This document shows, piece after piece, positions 53,175 to 61,871 of a stretch of 64,000 nt of DNA; the stretch's first letter is position 1, and each line of letters opens with the position of its first letter. The position numbers were made by a program, and so were the translations under genes. The DNA is from CALNYZ01 sp942490945. GTDB taxonomy: Bacteria; Pseudomonadota; Gammaproteobacteria; UBA6429; Thiohalophilaceae. The notes beneath the pieces were generated by a model, which worked only from the letters and a program-made list of their open reading frames with translations, made no database searches and was not told the origin of the DNA. The stretch lies in contig CALNYZ010000018.1 of the NCBI GenBank assembly GCA_942490945.1, positions 868,001 through 932,000 on the forward strand, in the 5' to 3' direction.

Positions 53175-54833
53175 ATGGGGAAAGTGAAAAAATTAATATT
53201 CACATATATTTTCTTGTATAGCGTATCACTGTTAGCTGCATGTGGCGGTGGCGGGGATAGTGAACCAGATAGCAGCAGTTCGCAAAGTAACAATAATACT
53301 TCATCTGGCCAGACATCCCCCGGTACGCCATCCAATCCATCACCGAGTCAACCTGCAAACTGGCAACTACCGGCTGGGCATTTTATTCCGGCTAAAATGC
53401 CAATGCATATGGTCTATCCACGGCCAGATAATGAAACCAGCTCCTATGCCCGACATCGATTTGCATATCCAAATATACGCTATGAAATACCTGTCGGGGT
53501 ACAAGGTGGCGCATGGCCGTTTAAATATGAACTTGTTCAGGCTCCGGCAGGCGCCACCATTGGTGAAGTGCATGGCAGTGTAAATTACGGTTCCATAAGC
53601 TGGGTTGCCCCTGCCTCGGGCAGTTACACATTTGAAGTAAAGGTAACCGATCAAGAACTGAACTCCGTCAGCACGCTATGGCAAGTCAGTGTTGATGCAA
53701 CTATGTTTGTATTTATTCAGGATGGCTACACAGGAAATAAGGTGGGGACCATTAATGCACCACTCGAAGATATCGCGGATTGGTACAAGGGCAACCAGAA
53801 TGATGCGACCTATCATGACAAAATCGTGGTATTTCGAGGCGGAAAGTACAATCTGGTAGGTGATGCAGTTAATAATAATAATTTACGTTTACTTGCAACA
53901 ACCAAGTCTGCCAGCTTGATTGCTTATCCCGATGAAACCCCCATCGTGGATTGCGCAATAGCAAAAATCATGACAGACAATAGCGCCTATCCGGATTTAT
54001 TTGTCGCGGGTATACGTTGGGAAAATGGTCGCCAGGATGTAGCGAATGCCCATTTCTTCTGGGCAGTAGGTGATATGACACGTGCCACCTGGTGGCGTAA
54101 CCATTTCCATAACCTCGGCCCAGGTACAGTTGGGAATGACAACACCCTCGCGGTTTTTGTCAGCAATACGAACGTATTGAAAGAAAATATTTTATATAAA
54201 GAAAACAATCACACGCAAATTCATAATCTCGGCTTTAATGGCGGCTATTTCGAGGCCTATGTCAGTAACCATGTTTTAATAGAGCAAAATATGGCAAGTG
54301 ACAGTGATGTTACCTCGGGTTTCTATGCAAAAGGCACACGCGCGTTTGTCAGTATTCGTGCAAATACTGCGATAAGCAATGTACAGGGTTCACAAATCGG
54401 TGTGGGCAATGGCGGTGAATCGAGAGGAATACCGCATGATCATGAGATTTGCTGGAACAATATTCGTTCGCCAAATCACAATGTCATGATGATCTCGGGA
54501 AGTGATTATTATTCTACAAGTAAGGTAAGTTCCGCATCAAACCCTCCCGGTGATTTAACCTATAGCAATCATATTTACCGAAATACGATTGTGGGTAATT
54601 CTGCCTGGGTGCGCTTTGCAGGTTCGGAAAATTACAAGGTAGATGGCAACGTTGTCATGGTAAATGATTTCAATGCAGCCAGGTCGCGCTGGAATATCAG
54701 CATTATGGACAGTAATATCATGTCAAATTTGCAAGGAGATAATAATGCAAATTTTGTTGACAGTAATGGAAAATTACAAGGTTCCTACATAACGACACAC
54801 CTGGGCACGCATGGACATGAAGTTGCCTTTTAA
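53175..54833 (+). CDS. Large surface lipoprotein with Ig-like and probable beta-helix domains
   Basis: A 552-residue protein with lipobox LLAACG (Cys near residue 23) followed by a Gly/Ser/Asn/Pro-rich tether to ~60. Residues ~95-175 look like an Ig/cadherin-like domain (APAGATIGEVHGSVNYGSISWVAPASGSYTFEVKVTD), and ~200-540 has Asn-rich strand repeats of the right-handed beta-helix kind (NHVLIEQNM, NTAISNVQG, NHIYRNTIVGN). Perhaps a polysaccharide-binding or -cleaving surface protein. A GTG at 53184 gives a better Shine-Dalgarno distance than the ATG. Confidence 0.72.
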   Translation: MGKVKKLIFTYIFLYSVSLLAACGGGGDSEPDSSSSQSNNNTSSGQTSPGTPSNPSPSQPANWQLPAGHFIPAKMPMHMVYPRPDNETSSYARHRFAYPNIRYEIPVGVQGGAWPFKYELVQAPAGATIGEVHGSVNYGSISWVAPASGSYTFEVKVTDQELNSVSTLWQVSVDATMFVFIQDGYTGNKVGTINAPLEDIADWYKGNQNDATYHDKIVVFRGGKYNLVGDAVNNNNLRLLATTKSASLIAYPDETPIVDCAIAKIMTDNSAYPDLFVAGIRWENGRQDVANAHFFWAVGDMTRATWWRNHFHNLGPGTVGNDNTLAVFVSNTNVLKENILYKENNHTQIHNLGFNGGYFEAYVSNHVLIEQNMASDSDVTSGFYAKGTRAFVSIRANTAISNVQGSQIGVGNGGESRGIPHDHEICWNNIRSPNHNVMMISGSDYYSTSKVSSASNPPGDLTYSNHIYRNTIVGNSAWVRFAGSENYKVDGNVVMVNDFNAARSRWNISIMDSNIMSNLQGDNNANFVDSNGKLQGSYITTHLGTHGHEVAF

Positions 54834-55139
54834 GGTATATAATTCATAATAGCTTGAATTCGTGAATATTGAGTGTCCGGGCTGCTGTATATAAAATAAA
54901 TATCGTTTTGGAAATTTTAAATTTTGTTAAATAAGAAAAATTATAAACTTACATTTATGTCCCGGAAATTTATAACAGTAAAAATATATTGTTAGTTGAA
55001 GTAAAATGAGTTTGCGCTACCGCCAGGGATGATGTGCAGGATGCACGATCGCATGAGGGGAGCCGTATTGGCGACGGTGGTAGCGCATCTAATTAAGTAT
55101 AAAAATGTAAAATAAGAAAATACATCGTATAATTTAGTC
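54834..55139. other. Intergenic region with a long structured element
   Basis: No gene is supported. At 55013-55087 TGCGCTACC and GGTAGCGCA form the outer stem of a ~75-base structure, with inner GCCA/TGGC pairing and a GTGC-AGGAT-GCAC hairpin. The GC-rich element stands out in very AT-rich surroundings and could be a small RNA, a REP-like unit or a non-coding remnant. Confidence 0.55.
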
Positions 55140-55646
55140 ATGAAGCGACTCTATCTATTACGTCACGCCAAATCAGACTGGGCTGGTAAAAGTGGCTCGG
55201 ATCACTCGCGACCCATATCGACTCGTGGGCGCGATGATGCGAAGCGACTCGGCAAATGGATGATGGAGAATAATTTGCTACCGCAACAAATCATCTCGTC
55301 GGATGCTTTTCGTACCCAGCAAACAGTTGAGTTGTTAACCGGGCAGTGGCAGCAAGCAGTTGATATTCAATTCACTGATTTATTGTACCTTGCCGGTTAC
55401 AAAACCATGCTTGAGCTTATTCATTCCACTCCTGTTACGGTACAGTCCTTGATGCTGGTGGCACATAATCCCGGTATGGATGACATGGTGACCTTTCTTT
55501 CTGATAATGCACCACCAGTCACTGATGAAGGTAAGCTGATGGCAACCTGTAATCTGGCTATATTTGATGTTGCGGCTAGCTGGAGTGATATTGCCAAGCA
55601 CAGTTTGAATTTACGTGACATTGCACGACCAAAGAGTCTACCGTAG
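55140..55646 (+). CDS. sixA: SixA-like phosphohistidine phosphatase
   Basis: A 168-residue histidine phosphatase with the RHG-type motif LLRHAKSDW at the N-terminus and a second His in LVAHNPGMDD. SixA removes phosphate from phosphohistidine on PTS or phosphorelay domains. Length matches E. coli SixA (161). It is followed 14 bases later by the glutaredoxin-like gene. Confidence 0.88.
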   Translation: MKRLYLLRHAKSDWAGKSGSDHSRPISTRGRDDAKRLGKWMMENNLLPQQIISSDAFRTQQTVELLTGQWQQAVDIQFTDLLYLAGYKTMLELIHSTPVTVQSLMLVAHNPGMDDMVTFLSDNAPPVTDEGKLMATCNLAIFDVAASWSDIAKHSLNLRDIARPKSLP

Positions 55647-55660
55647 CGTTAAACTTGATA

Positions 55661-55984
55661 ATGAAAGGTACCCCGAATAAGAAAACGCGCAGCCATGCAA
55701 CTCAAATCGAGTCAAATCAGGACAAATCAAGACAAGCTAAAAAAGTCGTCATGTACAGTGCCGAATGGTGCGCGGTGTGCAAACAGGCAAAACAATACTT
55801 CAGGAAAAAAGGTATACGCTATAAAGCATACGACATTGATAAGTCGGGTATGGCACGACAAAAGTTTCTGGACTTGCGAGCACGAGGCGTACCAGTCATT
55901 TTTGTCGACAAGGCACGTCTGAACGGATTTACTGTGGCGAGCTTTGAACGACTTTATTTTCCCAATAAAAAATCAAACCAGTGA
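55661..55984 (+). CDS. Glutaredoxin-like protein
   Basis: A 107-residue protein with a charged N-terminal ~25 residues and a glutaredoxin fold: VVMYSAEWCAVCKQAKQYF has the CxxC active site, and GVPVIFVD is the cis-proline loop with a following GF motif. It resembles NrdH/GrxC-like small redoxins. The start at ATG 55661 is preferred over TTG 55655. Confidence 0.83.
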   Translation: MKGTPNKKTRSHATQIESNQDKSRQAKKVVMYSAEWCAVCKQAKQYFRKKGIRYKAYDIDKSGMARQKFLDLRARGVPVIFVDKARLNGFTVASFERLYFPNKKSNQ

Positions 55985-56140
55985 CAATCGGTGACCGGGA
56001 TATTGCGTCTGGGTCTTTGTATATGTCTCTCATCGGCTCACAGGACAACATTTCGTAAAATACGTCTAAGTCTTTGTATTTCCAAGCCAAAAGTAGTGAT
56101 ATAATGCTGCTTTTTAGCGCATTATTAACCGAGTATTGTT

Positions 56141-59032
56141 GTGGCCGAGTACAAAGACACCCTGAATTTACCGAAAACTGATTTCCCCATGCGTGGCAAC
56201 CTGGCCAATCGCGAACCGGAGTTTCTTAAGCGCTGGCAGAATATTGATGCCAATCAGAATGAAAACCAATCAGGAATCAGTGACTTAGACTTATATCAAA
56301 AGCTCCGTGAGTTGAGCCGCCAACAACAGCGCCCGGTATTCCTGCTCCACGACGGCCCGCCGTATGCGAACGGTGATATTCATATCGGCCATGCAGTTAA
56401 CAAGGTTTTAAAAGATTTCATTGTCAAATCCAAAACCCTGAGTGGTTTTGATGCGCCGTATATCCCGGGCTGGGACTGCCATGGTCTGCCGATTGAATTG
56501 ATGGTGGAAAAGAAAAAAGGCAAGGCCGGGGTAAAAATATCGGCCAGTGAATTTCGTCAGGCCTGCCGGGAGTACGCGGCAAAACAGGTCGACGGCCAGC
56601 GTGAAGATTTTAAACGTCTCGGCGTAATCGGTGACTGGGACAATCCCTATCTGACCATGGATTTCAAATTCGAGGCCGACATCGTGCGGGCGCTCGGTAA
56701 AATTATCGAGAACGGGCATCTGCATAAAGGCTCCAAGCCGGTGCACTGGTGTATAGATTGCGGGTCATCTCTCGCAGAAGCAGAAGTCGAATACGAAGAT
56801 AAAACCTCGCCGGCGATTGACGTGCGTTTTGACGTGTTGGATCTCGAATCATTAAAAGCGCGCTGCCAGCATGTTGATAAAACCCATCTGACTGATCCTG
56901 TCTCGGTGGTAATCTGGACCACCACGCCCTGGACCTTGCCTGCCAACCAGGCGGTCGCAGTTAATCCCAGGCTGGAGTATTCCATTGTTAAATGTGATGG
57001 CGTACGTGAACACGTCGCAGAATGTTTATTGCTGGCTTCCGAGCTGGTCGAAACCTGCATGCAGCGTTATGAAGTGACGGATTTTAGTATTGTGGCGACC
57101 TGCAGTGGTGAAGATCTGGAAGGCCTTAAGTTACAGCATCCTTTTTATGATCGCGAAGTACCGGTTATTCTTGGCGATCATGTCACACTGGAAGCCGGTA
57201 CCGGTTGTGTACACACGGCACCCGGTCACGGTCAGGACGATTACAGCGTTGGTACCCGTTATAAATTAAAAGTGGATAACCCGGTCGGTGCCGATGGGGT
57301 ATTTATAAAAGGTACGCCGTTGTTTGAAGGACAGCATGTATTTAAAGCCAACGACAGCGTACTGGAAACATTACGCACCAAGCAAACACTGGTACATAGC
57401 GAATCGTTACGTCACAGTTATCCGCATTGCTGGCGACACAAAACCCCGATTATATTTCGCGCTACACCGCAATGGTTTATCAGCATGGAACAGAATGGCC
57501 TGCGCAGTAAAGCCATGGCAGAAATCAAAAAAACTGCCTGGATACCTGTGTGGGGTGAGTCACGCATTACAGCGATGCTGGAGAATGCACCTGACTGGTG
57601 TATATCGCGACAACGTACCTGGGGCCCACCGATTGCGTTATTCGTGCACAAGGAAAAAGAAACCATCCACCCGAATACGATAGAGTTGATCGAGCAGGTA
57701 GCGCAGCGCATTGAACAACAAGGTATTGATGCATGGCACGAGCTCGATATGAAAGAGTTTCTCGGTGATGATGCGGATAATTACTATCAGGTAAAAGATA
57801 TTCTGGATGTCTGGTTTGACTCGGGCGTGTCGCATTTTGCCGTGTTGCATGAGCGAGAAGGCATAAATAATTATCCGGCTGCAGATTTATATCTGGAAGG
57901 TTCGGATCAACATCGCGGCTGGTTCCAGTCTTCGCTGAAAACTTCGGTGGCAATGTATAACGGTGCACCCTACAAGGCTGTGTTGACACATGGGTTTACC
58001 GTGGATGCAAAAGGCCAGAAGATGTCAAAGTCAAAAGGCAATGTTGTTGCACCGCAAAAAATTGTTAACAGTATGGGTGCTGATATTTTACGCCTATGGG
58101 TATCGTCAACTGACTATCGTGCAGAAATGAATGTATCGGATGAAATTCTTAAACGCACATCTGACGCCTATCGTCGTATACGCAACACCACGCGCTATTT
58201 GTTATCAAACCTGTTTGATTTTGATCCGGCGCAACATGCTGTAAAGCCGGAGAATATGCTGGCACTGGATCAATGGGCGCTGGCCAGCACGGCAAAATTA
58301 CAGCAGCAGATTATCCAGGCGTATGACAAATACGAATTTCATCAGATATATCAACTGATTCATAATTTCTGTTCTCTGGAAATGGGTTCGTTTTATCTGG
58401 ATATCACCAAGGACAGACAGTACACGATGCCGGCGAACAGTCTGGGTCGACGATCCGTGCAAACTGCGGTGTACCATATTTGTGAAGCAATGGTGCGCTG
58501 GTTCGCGCCTATCTTAAGTTTTACTGCTGAAGATGTGTGGGAGAATATTCCCGGTGAACGACCCGCCTCGGTATTGCTGACTACCTGGTATGACGTGCCA
58601 AAAATTGGCGACGAAAAAATGTTACACAAGTGGACTTTGATTTCAGAAGTACGCGATGCGGTGAACAAGGAACTGGAAGCATTACGCACAGCCGGTGGCA
58701 TCGGTGCAAATCTGGAAGCGAAGGTTAGCGTTTATTGCGGGCGCGAAATTTACGATGTACTGGCAGGGCTGGGTAACGAGTTACGTTTTGTATTTATCAC
58801 TTCTGCTGCGAACATTGAACTTGTCGGTGAAAATCCTCCCTCAACAGCAAAACACTTTACCCTGACAAGCAATGATGAAATCTGGGTCGATGTGGCCGCG
58901 CTGGAACTGGTGAAATGTGAGCGCTGCTGGCATCTCACAGCCGATGTGGGCACACACAGTAAACACCCTACCTTGTGTGGACGGTGTATCGAAAATATCG
59001 ATGCAAATGGCGAAACGCGACAGTTTGCCTGA
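56141..59032 (+). CDS. ileS: Isoleucyl-tRNA synthetase
   Basis: A 963-residue class I synthetase. HIGH motif as HIGHAVNK (~84-91), editing domain with TTPWTLPANQAVAV, KMSKS as KMSKSKGN, and a C-terminal zinc finger CERCWH ... CGRC. Length is typical of bacterial type 1 IleRS (E. coli 938). The start codon is GTG at 56141. It heads the conserved ileS-lspA-fkpB-ispH group. Confidence 0.97.
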   Translation: MAEYKDTLNLPKTDFPMRGNLANREPEFLKRWQNIDANQNENQSGISDLDLYQKLRELSRQQQRPVFLLHDGPPYANGDIHIGHAVNKVLKDFIVKSKTLSGFDAPYIPGWDCHGLPIELMVEKKKGKAGVKISASEFRQACREYAAKQVDGQREDFKRLGVIGDWDNPYLTMDFKFEADIVRALGKIIENGHLHKGSKPVHWCIDCGSSLAEAEVEYEDKTSPAIDVRFDVLDLESLKARCQHVDKTHLTDPVSVVIWTTTPWTLPANQAVAVNPRLEYSIVKCDGVREHVAECLLLASELVETCMQRYEVTDFSIVATCSGEDLEGLKLQHPFYDREVPVILGDHVTLEAGTGCVHTAPGHGQDDYSVGTRYKLKVDNPVGADGVFIKGTPLFEGQHVFKANDSVLETLRTKQTLVHSESLRHSYPHCWRHKTPIIFRATPQWFISMEQNGLRSKAMAEIKKTAWIPVWGESRITAMLENAPDWCISRQRTWGPPIALFVHKEKETIHPNTIELIEQVAQRIEQQGIDAWHELDMKEFLGDDADNYYQVKDILDVWFDSGVSHFAVLHEREGINNYPAADLYLEGSDQHRGWFQSSLKTSVAMYNGAPYKAVLTHGFTVDAKGQKMSKSKGNVVAPQKIVNSMGADILRLWVSSTDYRAEMNVSDEILKRTSDAYRRIRNTTRYLLSNLFDFDPAQHAVKPENMLALDQWALASTAKLQQQIIQAYDKYEFHQIYQLIHNFCSLEMGSFYLDITKDRQYTMPANSLGRRSVQTAVYHICEAMVRWFAPILSFTAEDVWENIPGERPASVLLTTWYDVPKIGDEKMLHKWTLISEVRDAVNKELEALRTAGGIGANLEAKVSVYCGREIYDVLAGLGNELRFVFITSAANIELVGENPPSTAKHFTLTSNDEIWVDVAALELVKCERCWHLTADVGTHSKHPTLCGRCIENIDANGETRQFA

Positions 59033-59168
59033 TGCTATTGAAATCAGGCGCGAATTGCGTCCATATTATGCGCAGCATTCGTCTATAGTTATGTAATTAA
59101 AGCTAAGTAACACTAAATAACACAAGTATCAGATTTAACAGGCTAATCAGTAAAGGGATTATTTTTTA

Positions 59169-59660
59169 ATGAAGAAGTGGTTATCTATTGCGTTTGTTGT
59201 GGTCATACTGGATCAGATCACAAAATACATCGCCAATACAGAATTAACTCTGCATCGGCCCTGGGAAATTATGCCGATGTTTAATTTTACCCTGATGTAT
59301 AACAAAGGGGCGGCGTTCAGTTTTTTAAGTCAGGCAGGTGGATGGCAGCGCTGGTTTTTTACTGTTATTGCCCTGGTTGTCAGTGTGATTATCGTGTTAT
59401 GGCTTAGAAAATTGCAGGCACACGAAAAATTGCAGGCGATTGCCTTGTCACTGATTCTCGGTGGTGCGGTCGGCAATCTGATTGATCGTATATTGTTAGG
59501 TCACGTGGTGGATTTTATTGAAGTCTATTATGACAAGTGGTACTGGCCGGCATTTAATATTGCCGACTCGGCAATCACCATCGGTGTGACGCTGATTATT
59601 TACGACAGCATCCGGCAATACTTCAGAGAAAAGAAACAACACATGAACTCGACACTTTAA
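59169..59660 (+). CDS. lspA: Lipoprotein signal peptidase (signal peptidase II)
   Basis: A 163-residue inner-membrane aspartyl protease with four helices that cleaves lipoprotein signal peptides. The conserved DQITKY (~16-21), the MYNKGAAFSFL motif and the two catalytic Asp regions, GNLIDR and FNIADSAITIG, are intact. It is followed two bases later by fkpB. Confidence 0.96.
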   Translation: MKKWLSIAFVVVILDQITKYIANTELTLHRPWEIMPMFNFTLMYNKGAAFSFLSQAGGWQRWFFTVIALVVSVIIVLWLRKLQAHEKLQAIALSLILGGAVGNLIDRILLGHVVDFIEVYYDKWYWPAFNIADSAITIGVTLIIYDSIRQYFREKKQHMNSTL

Positions 59661-59662
59661 AA

Positions 59663-60187
59663 ATGACACAAAATACGATGGCAGACATTGAAGCAATCAC
59701 GATCGGACATGGCACAGAAGTGACCATGCATTTCACCCTCAGTTTGCCGGATGGCACGGTTGCAGACAGCACGCGTGATGCTGATCCCATTACCTTTACC
59801 ATGGGTGATGGCACCCTGATTGAAGGACTTGAATTAATGCTGTATGGATTAAAACCGGGTGACAAGCAATGTTTGTCGATCGACCCACGTGACGCGTTCG
59901 GCTTTCCGGATGAAGAAAATGTGCAGCAGATGGATCGCAGTGAGTTCAGTGCGGAATTTGATTTGAAACCGGGTGTGATCATGGAATTTGCCACACCTTC
60001 CGGTGATACCTTGCCGGGTACAATAAAAGAAGTCAGCGACGATAAAGTAACAGTCGACTTCAATCATCCACTCGCCGGGCTGGAAATACTTTTCGATGTG
60101 GAAATTCTGACTATTAAAGCAAGTCAGGAACAGCTGGATGCCATTAAAAATGGTGATGTGAACCAGATAGTAATGGATGAAGAGTAA
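59663..60187 (+). CDS. fkpB: FkpB/SlpA-type peptidyl-prolyl isomerase
   Basis: A 174-residue FKBP-type isomerase with the inserted-in-flap domain typical of SlyD/FkpB: LPDGTVADSTRDADPITFTMGDG at the start and the IF region near 70-125, ending in NHPLAGLEILFDVEIL. It is a little longer than E. coli FkpB (149) because of its N- and C-terminal tails. It lies between lspA and ispH, with no gap to ispH. Confidence 0.93.
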   Translation: MTQNTMADIEAITIGHGTEVTMHFTLSLPDGTVADSTRDADPITFTMGDGTLIEGLELMLYGLKPGDKQCLSIDPRDAFGFPDEENVQQMDRSEFSAEFDLKPGVIMEFATPSGDTLPGTIKEVSDDKVTVDFNHPLAGLEILFDVEILTIKASQEQLDAIKNGDVNQIVMDEE

Positions 60188-61123
60188 ATGAAAATTCTGC
60201 TCGCCAATCCACGTGGGTTTTGTGCCGGTGTTGATCGCGCCATTGAAATCGTCAATCGTGCCATCGAACTGTTCGGCGCGCCAATCTATGTGCGCCATGA
60301 GGTTGTTCACAATAAATTTGTGGTGGATAACCTGCGCGATAAAGGCGCAGTGTTTGTTGAGGACCTTCGTGATGTGCCGGAAGGTGAAACAGTTATATTC
60401 AGTGCGCACGGCGTCTCGCAAGCAATACGTGCAGAGGCAGCGACACGTAAATTAAAAATATTCGATGCGACCTGTCCGCTGGTAACCAAGGTGCATCTGG
60501 AAGTCACGCGTTACAGTCGTGATGGTCAGGAATGTATTCTTATTGGTCATGCAGGTCATCCAGAAGTGGAAGGCACCATGGGTCAGTTTGATGAATCGCA
60601 CGGTGGCAAGATGTACCTGGTTGAAACTGTTGAAGATGTGGCTGTGTTGCAAATTAACAATCCACAGCAACTTGCCTATGTCACACAGACTACCTTGTCG
60701 ATGGACGACACAGCTGCCATTATCGATGCGCTGCGCGCAAAATATCAGGCCATTCAGGGCCCGAAAAAAGATGACATATGTTATGCGACACAGAATCGTC
60801 AGGATGCAGTAAAACAATTGGCACAAAAGGTTGACCTGATGCTGGTGGTGGGTTCAGTCAACAGCTCAAATTCGAATCGCTTACGTGAAGTGGCCGAGCG
60901 ATTAGACACGCCGGCATATTTGATTGATAACGAAACGGAAATTAATCCGCACTGGTTGGACAAGGTCAATACGATAGGAATTACCGCGGGTGCCTCGGCA
61001 CCGGATGTGCTGGTGAACAAGGTTATCGCACATTTACAATCATTGGGTGTGACTGAAGTGCTGAACTATGACGGTGTCACGGAAACCGTGACCTTCTCAT
61101 TACCCAAGGCATTACAGGCCTGA
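60188..61123 (+). CDS. ispH: 4-hydroxy-3-methylbut-2-enyl diphosphate reductase
   Basis: Last enzyme of the MEP isoprenoid pathway, reducing HMBPP to IPP and DMAPP. The 311-residue protein has the three iron-sulfur Cys in context: NPRGFCAGVDRA (~C12), DATCPLVTKVH (~C96) and SVNSSNSNRL with the preceding Cys in DICYATQNRQ. Length is as expected. It ends the ileS group and converges on the pilE gene. Confidence 0.97.
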   Translation: MKILLANPRGFCAGVDRAIEIVNRAIELFGAPIYVRHEVVHNKFVVDNLRDKGAVFVEDLRDVPEGETVIFSAHGVSQAIRAEAATRKLKIFDATCPLVTKVHLEVTRYSRDGQECILIGHAGHPEVEGTMGQFDESHGGKMYLVETVEDVAVLQINNPQQLAYVTQTTLSMDDTAAIIDALRAKYQAIQGPKKDDICYATQNRQDAVKQLAQKVDLMLVVGSVNSSNSNRLREVAERLDTPAYLIDNETEINPHWLDKVNTIGITAGASAPDVLVNKVIAHLQSLGVTEVLNYDGVTETVTFSLPKALQA

Positions 61124-61197
61124 CATCACCGTATTGAAATAACCGGGCCAACCCGGGCCAGATATTTTATTGGCACATGCGCGCGCTACAAATAATT

Positions 61198-61761
61198 CTA
61201 GTCACTACCCCAGCAGCGTTTAACAGCCGTCACTCCAGTGGGTAATGTCGCAGCGCCGCTTTGTCGCGTGGCGCCTTTCACACCGATATTATTTAATGTG
61301 AACGAGGCACATTCATCAAGTGCCTGGTCACGATTCGCAATAGGCGTGGCAGTCAACAAAAAGGACGTATCCACACCGGCTGAGGGTGCGACAATATTGG
61401 TAATAGTCAGTGTGTAATAACCGCGGCAGGTGGTAAAGGTATCGGTTGCCGCCAGAGGTGAACTACCAACACCGGTGAAGCCTCGTTTTATGCAGCCAGT
61501 TGGGTTGGCGGTTGCTTCTGCCGCTGTATCAAAGTCAGGTATATAGTTTGCCATGTCGGCCTGGGTGTAATCACCAGTGTCGGATTTAAAGGATTCCAGA
61601 GCGTAAGCGAGTTTTGACAAACCAATAATGGCATCGGCACGTCGCCCCGCGCGTTGTTGTTCATCATACAGGGGCCAGGCAACGGCAGCGAGTACGGCAA
61701 TCACACCCACAGTGATCATCATTTCAATGAGTGTTAAACCTGCTTGTCTATGCTTTGTCAT
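61198..61761 (-). CDS. pilE: Type IV pilin / minor pilin PilE-like
   Basis: A 187-residue prepilin. The leader and cleavage site are MTKHRQAG-LTLIEMM, with the Glu5 equivalent present, followed by the hydrophobic N-terminal helix (ITVGVIAVLAAVAWPLY). Two Cys near the C-terminus (C in DECASF and RCWGSD) form a probable D-loop disulfide. The ATG at 61761 is fixed by the leader length. Its position after pilY1 and next to ispH matches the P. aeruginosa minor pilin cluster. Confidence 0.88.
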   Translation of the reverse strand: MTKHRQAGLTLIEMMITVGVIAVLAAVAWPLYDEQQRAGRRADAIIGLSKLAYALESFKSDTGDYTQADMANYIPDFDTAAEATANPTGCIKRGFTGVGSSPLAATDTFTTCRGYYTLTITNIVAPSAGVDTSFLLTATPIANRDQALDECASFTLNNIGVKGATRQSGAATLPTGVTAVKRCWGSD

Positions 61762-61871
61762 AAAAACTTCTCCAGACATTAAACCTGATTTAAACCGAGT
61801 CCAGAAACCAATGCCCGTATAAAGTGCAACGGGCATGGTTTGATTGGCATTAGTAAGATAAGTATAGACGT

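Noticed and set aside
61130..61165. Terminator between ispH and pilE (CCGGG/CCCGG repeat)
   Set aside because: The stem is only about five base pairs and no clear T-run follows.
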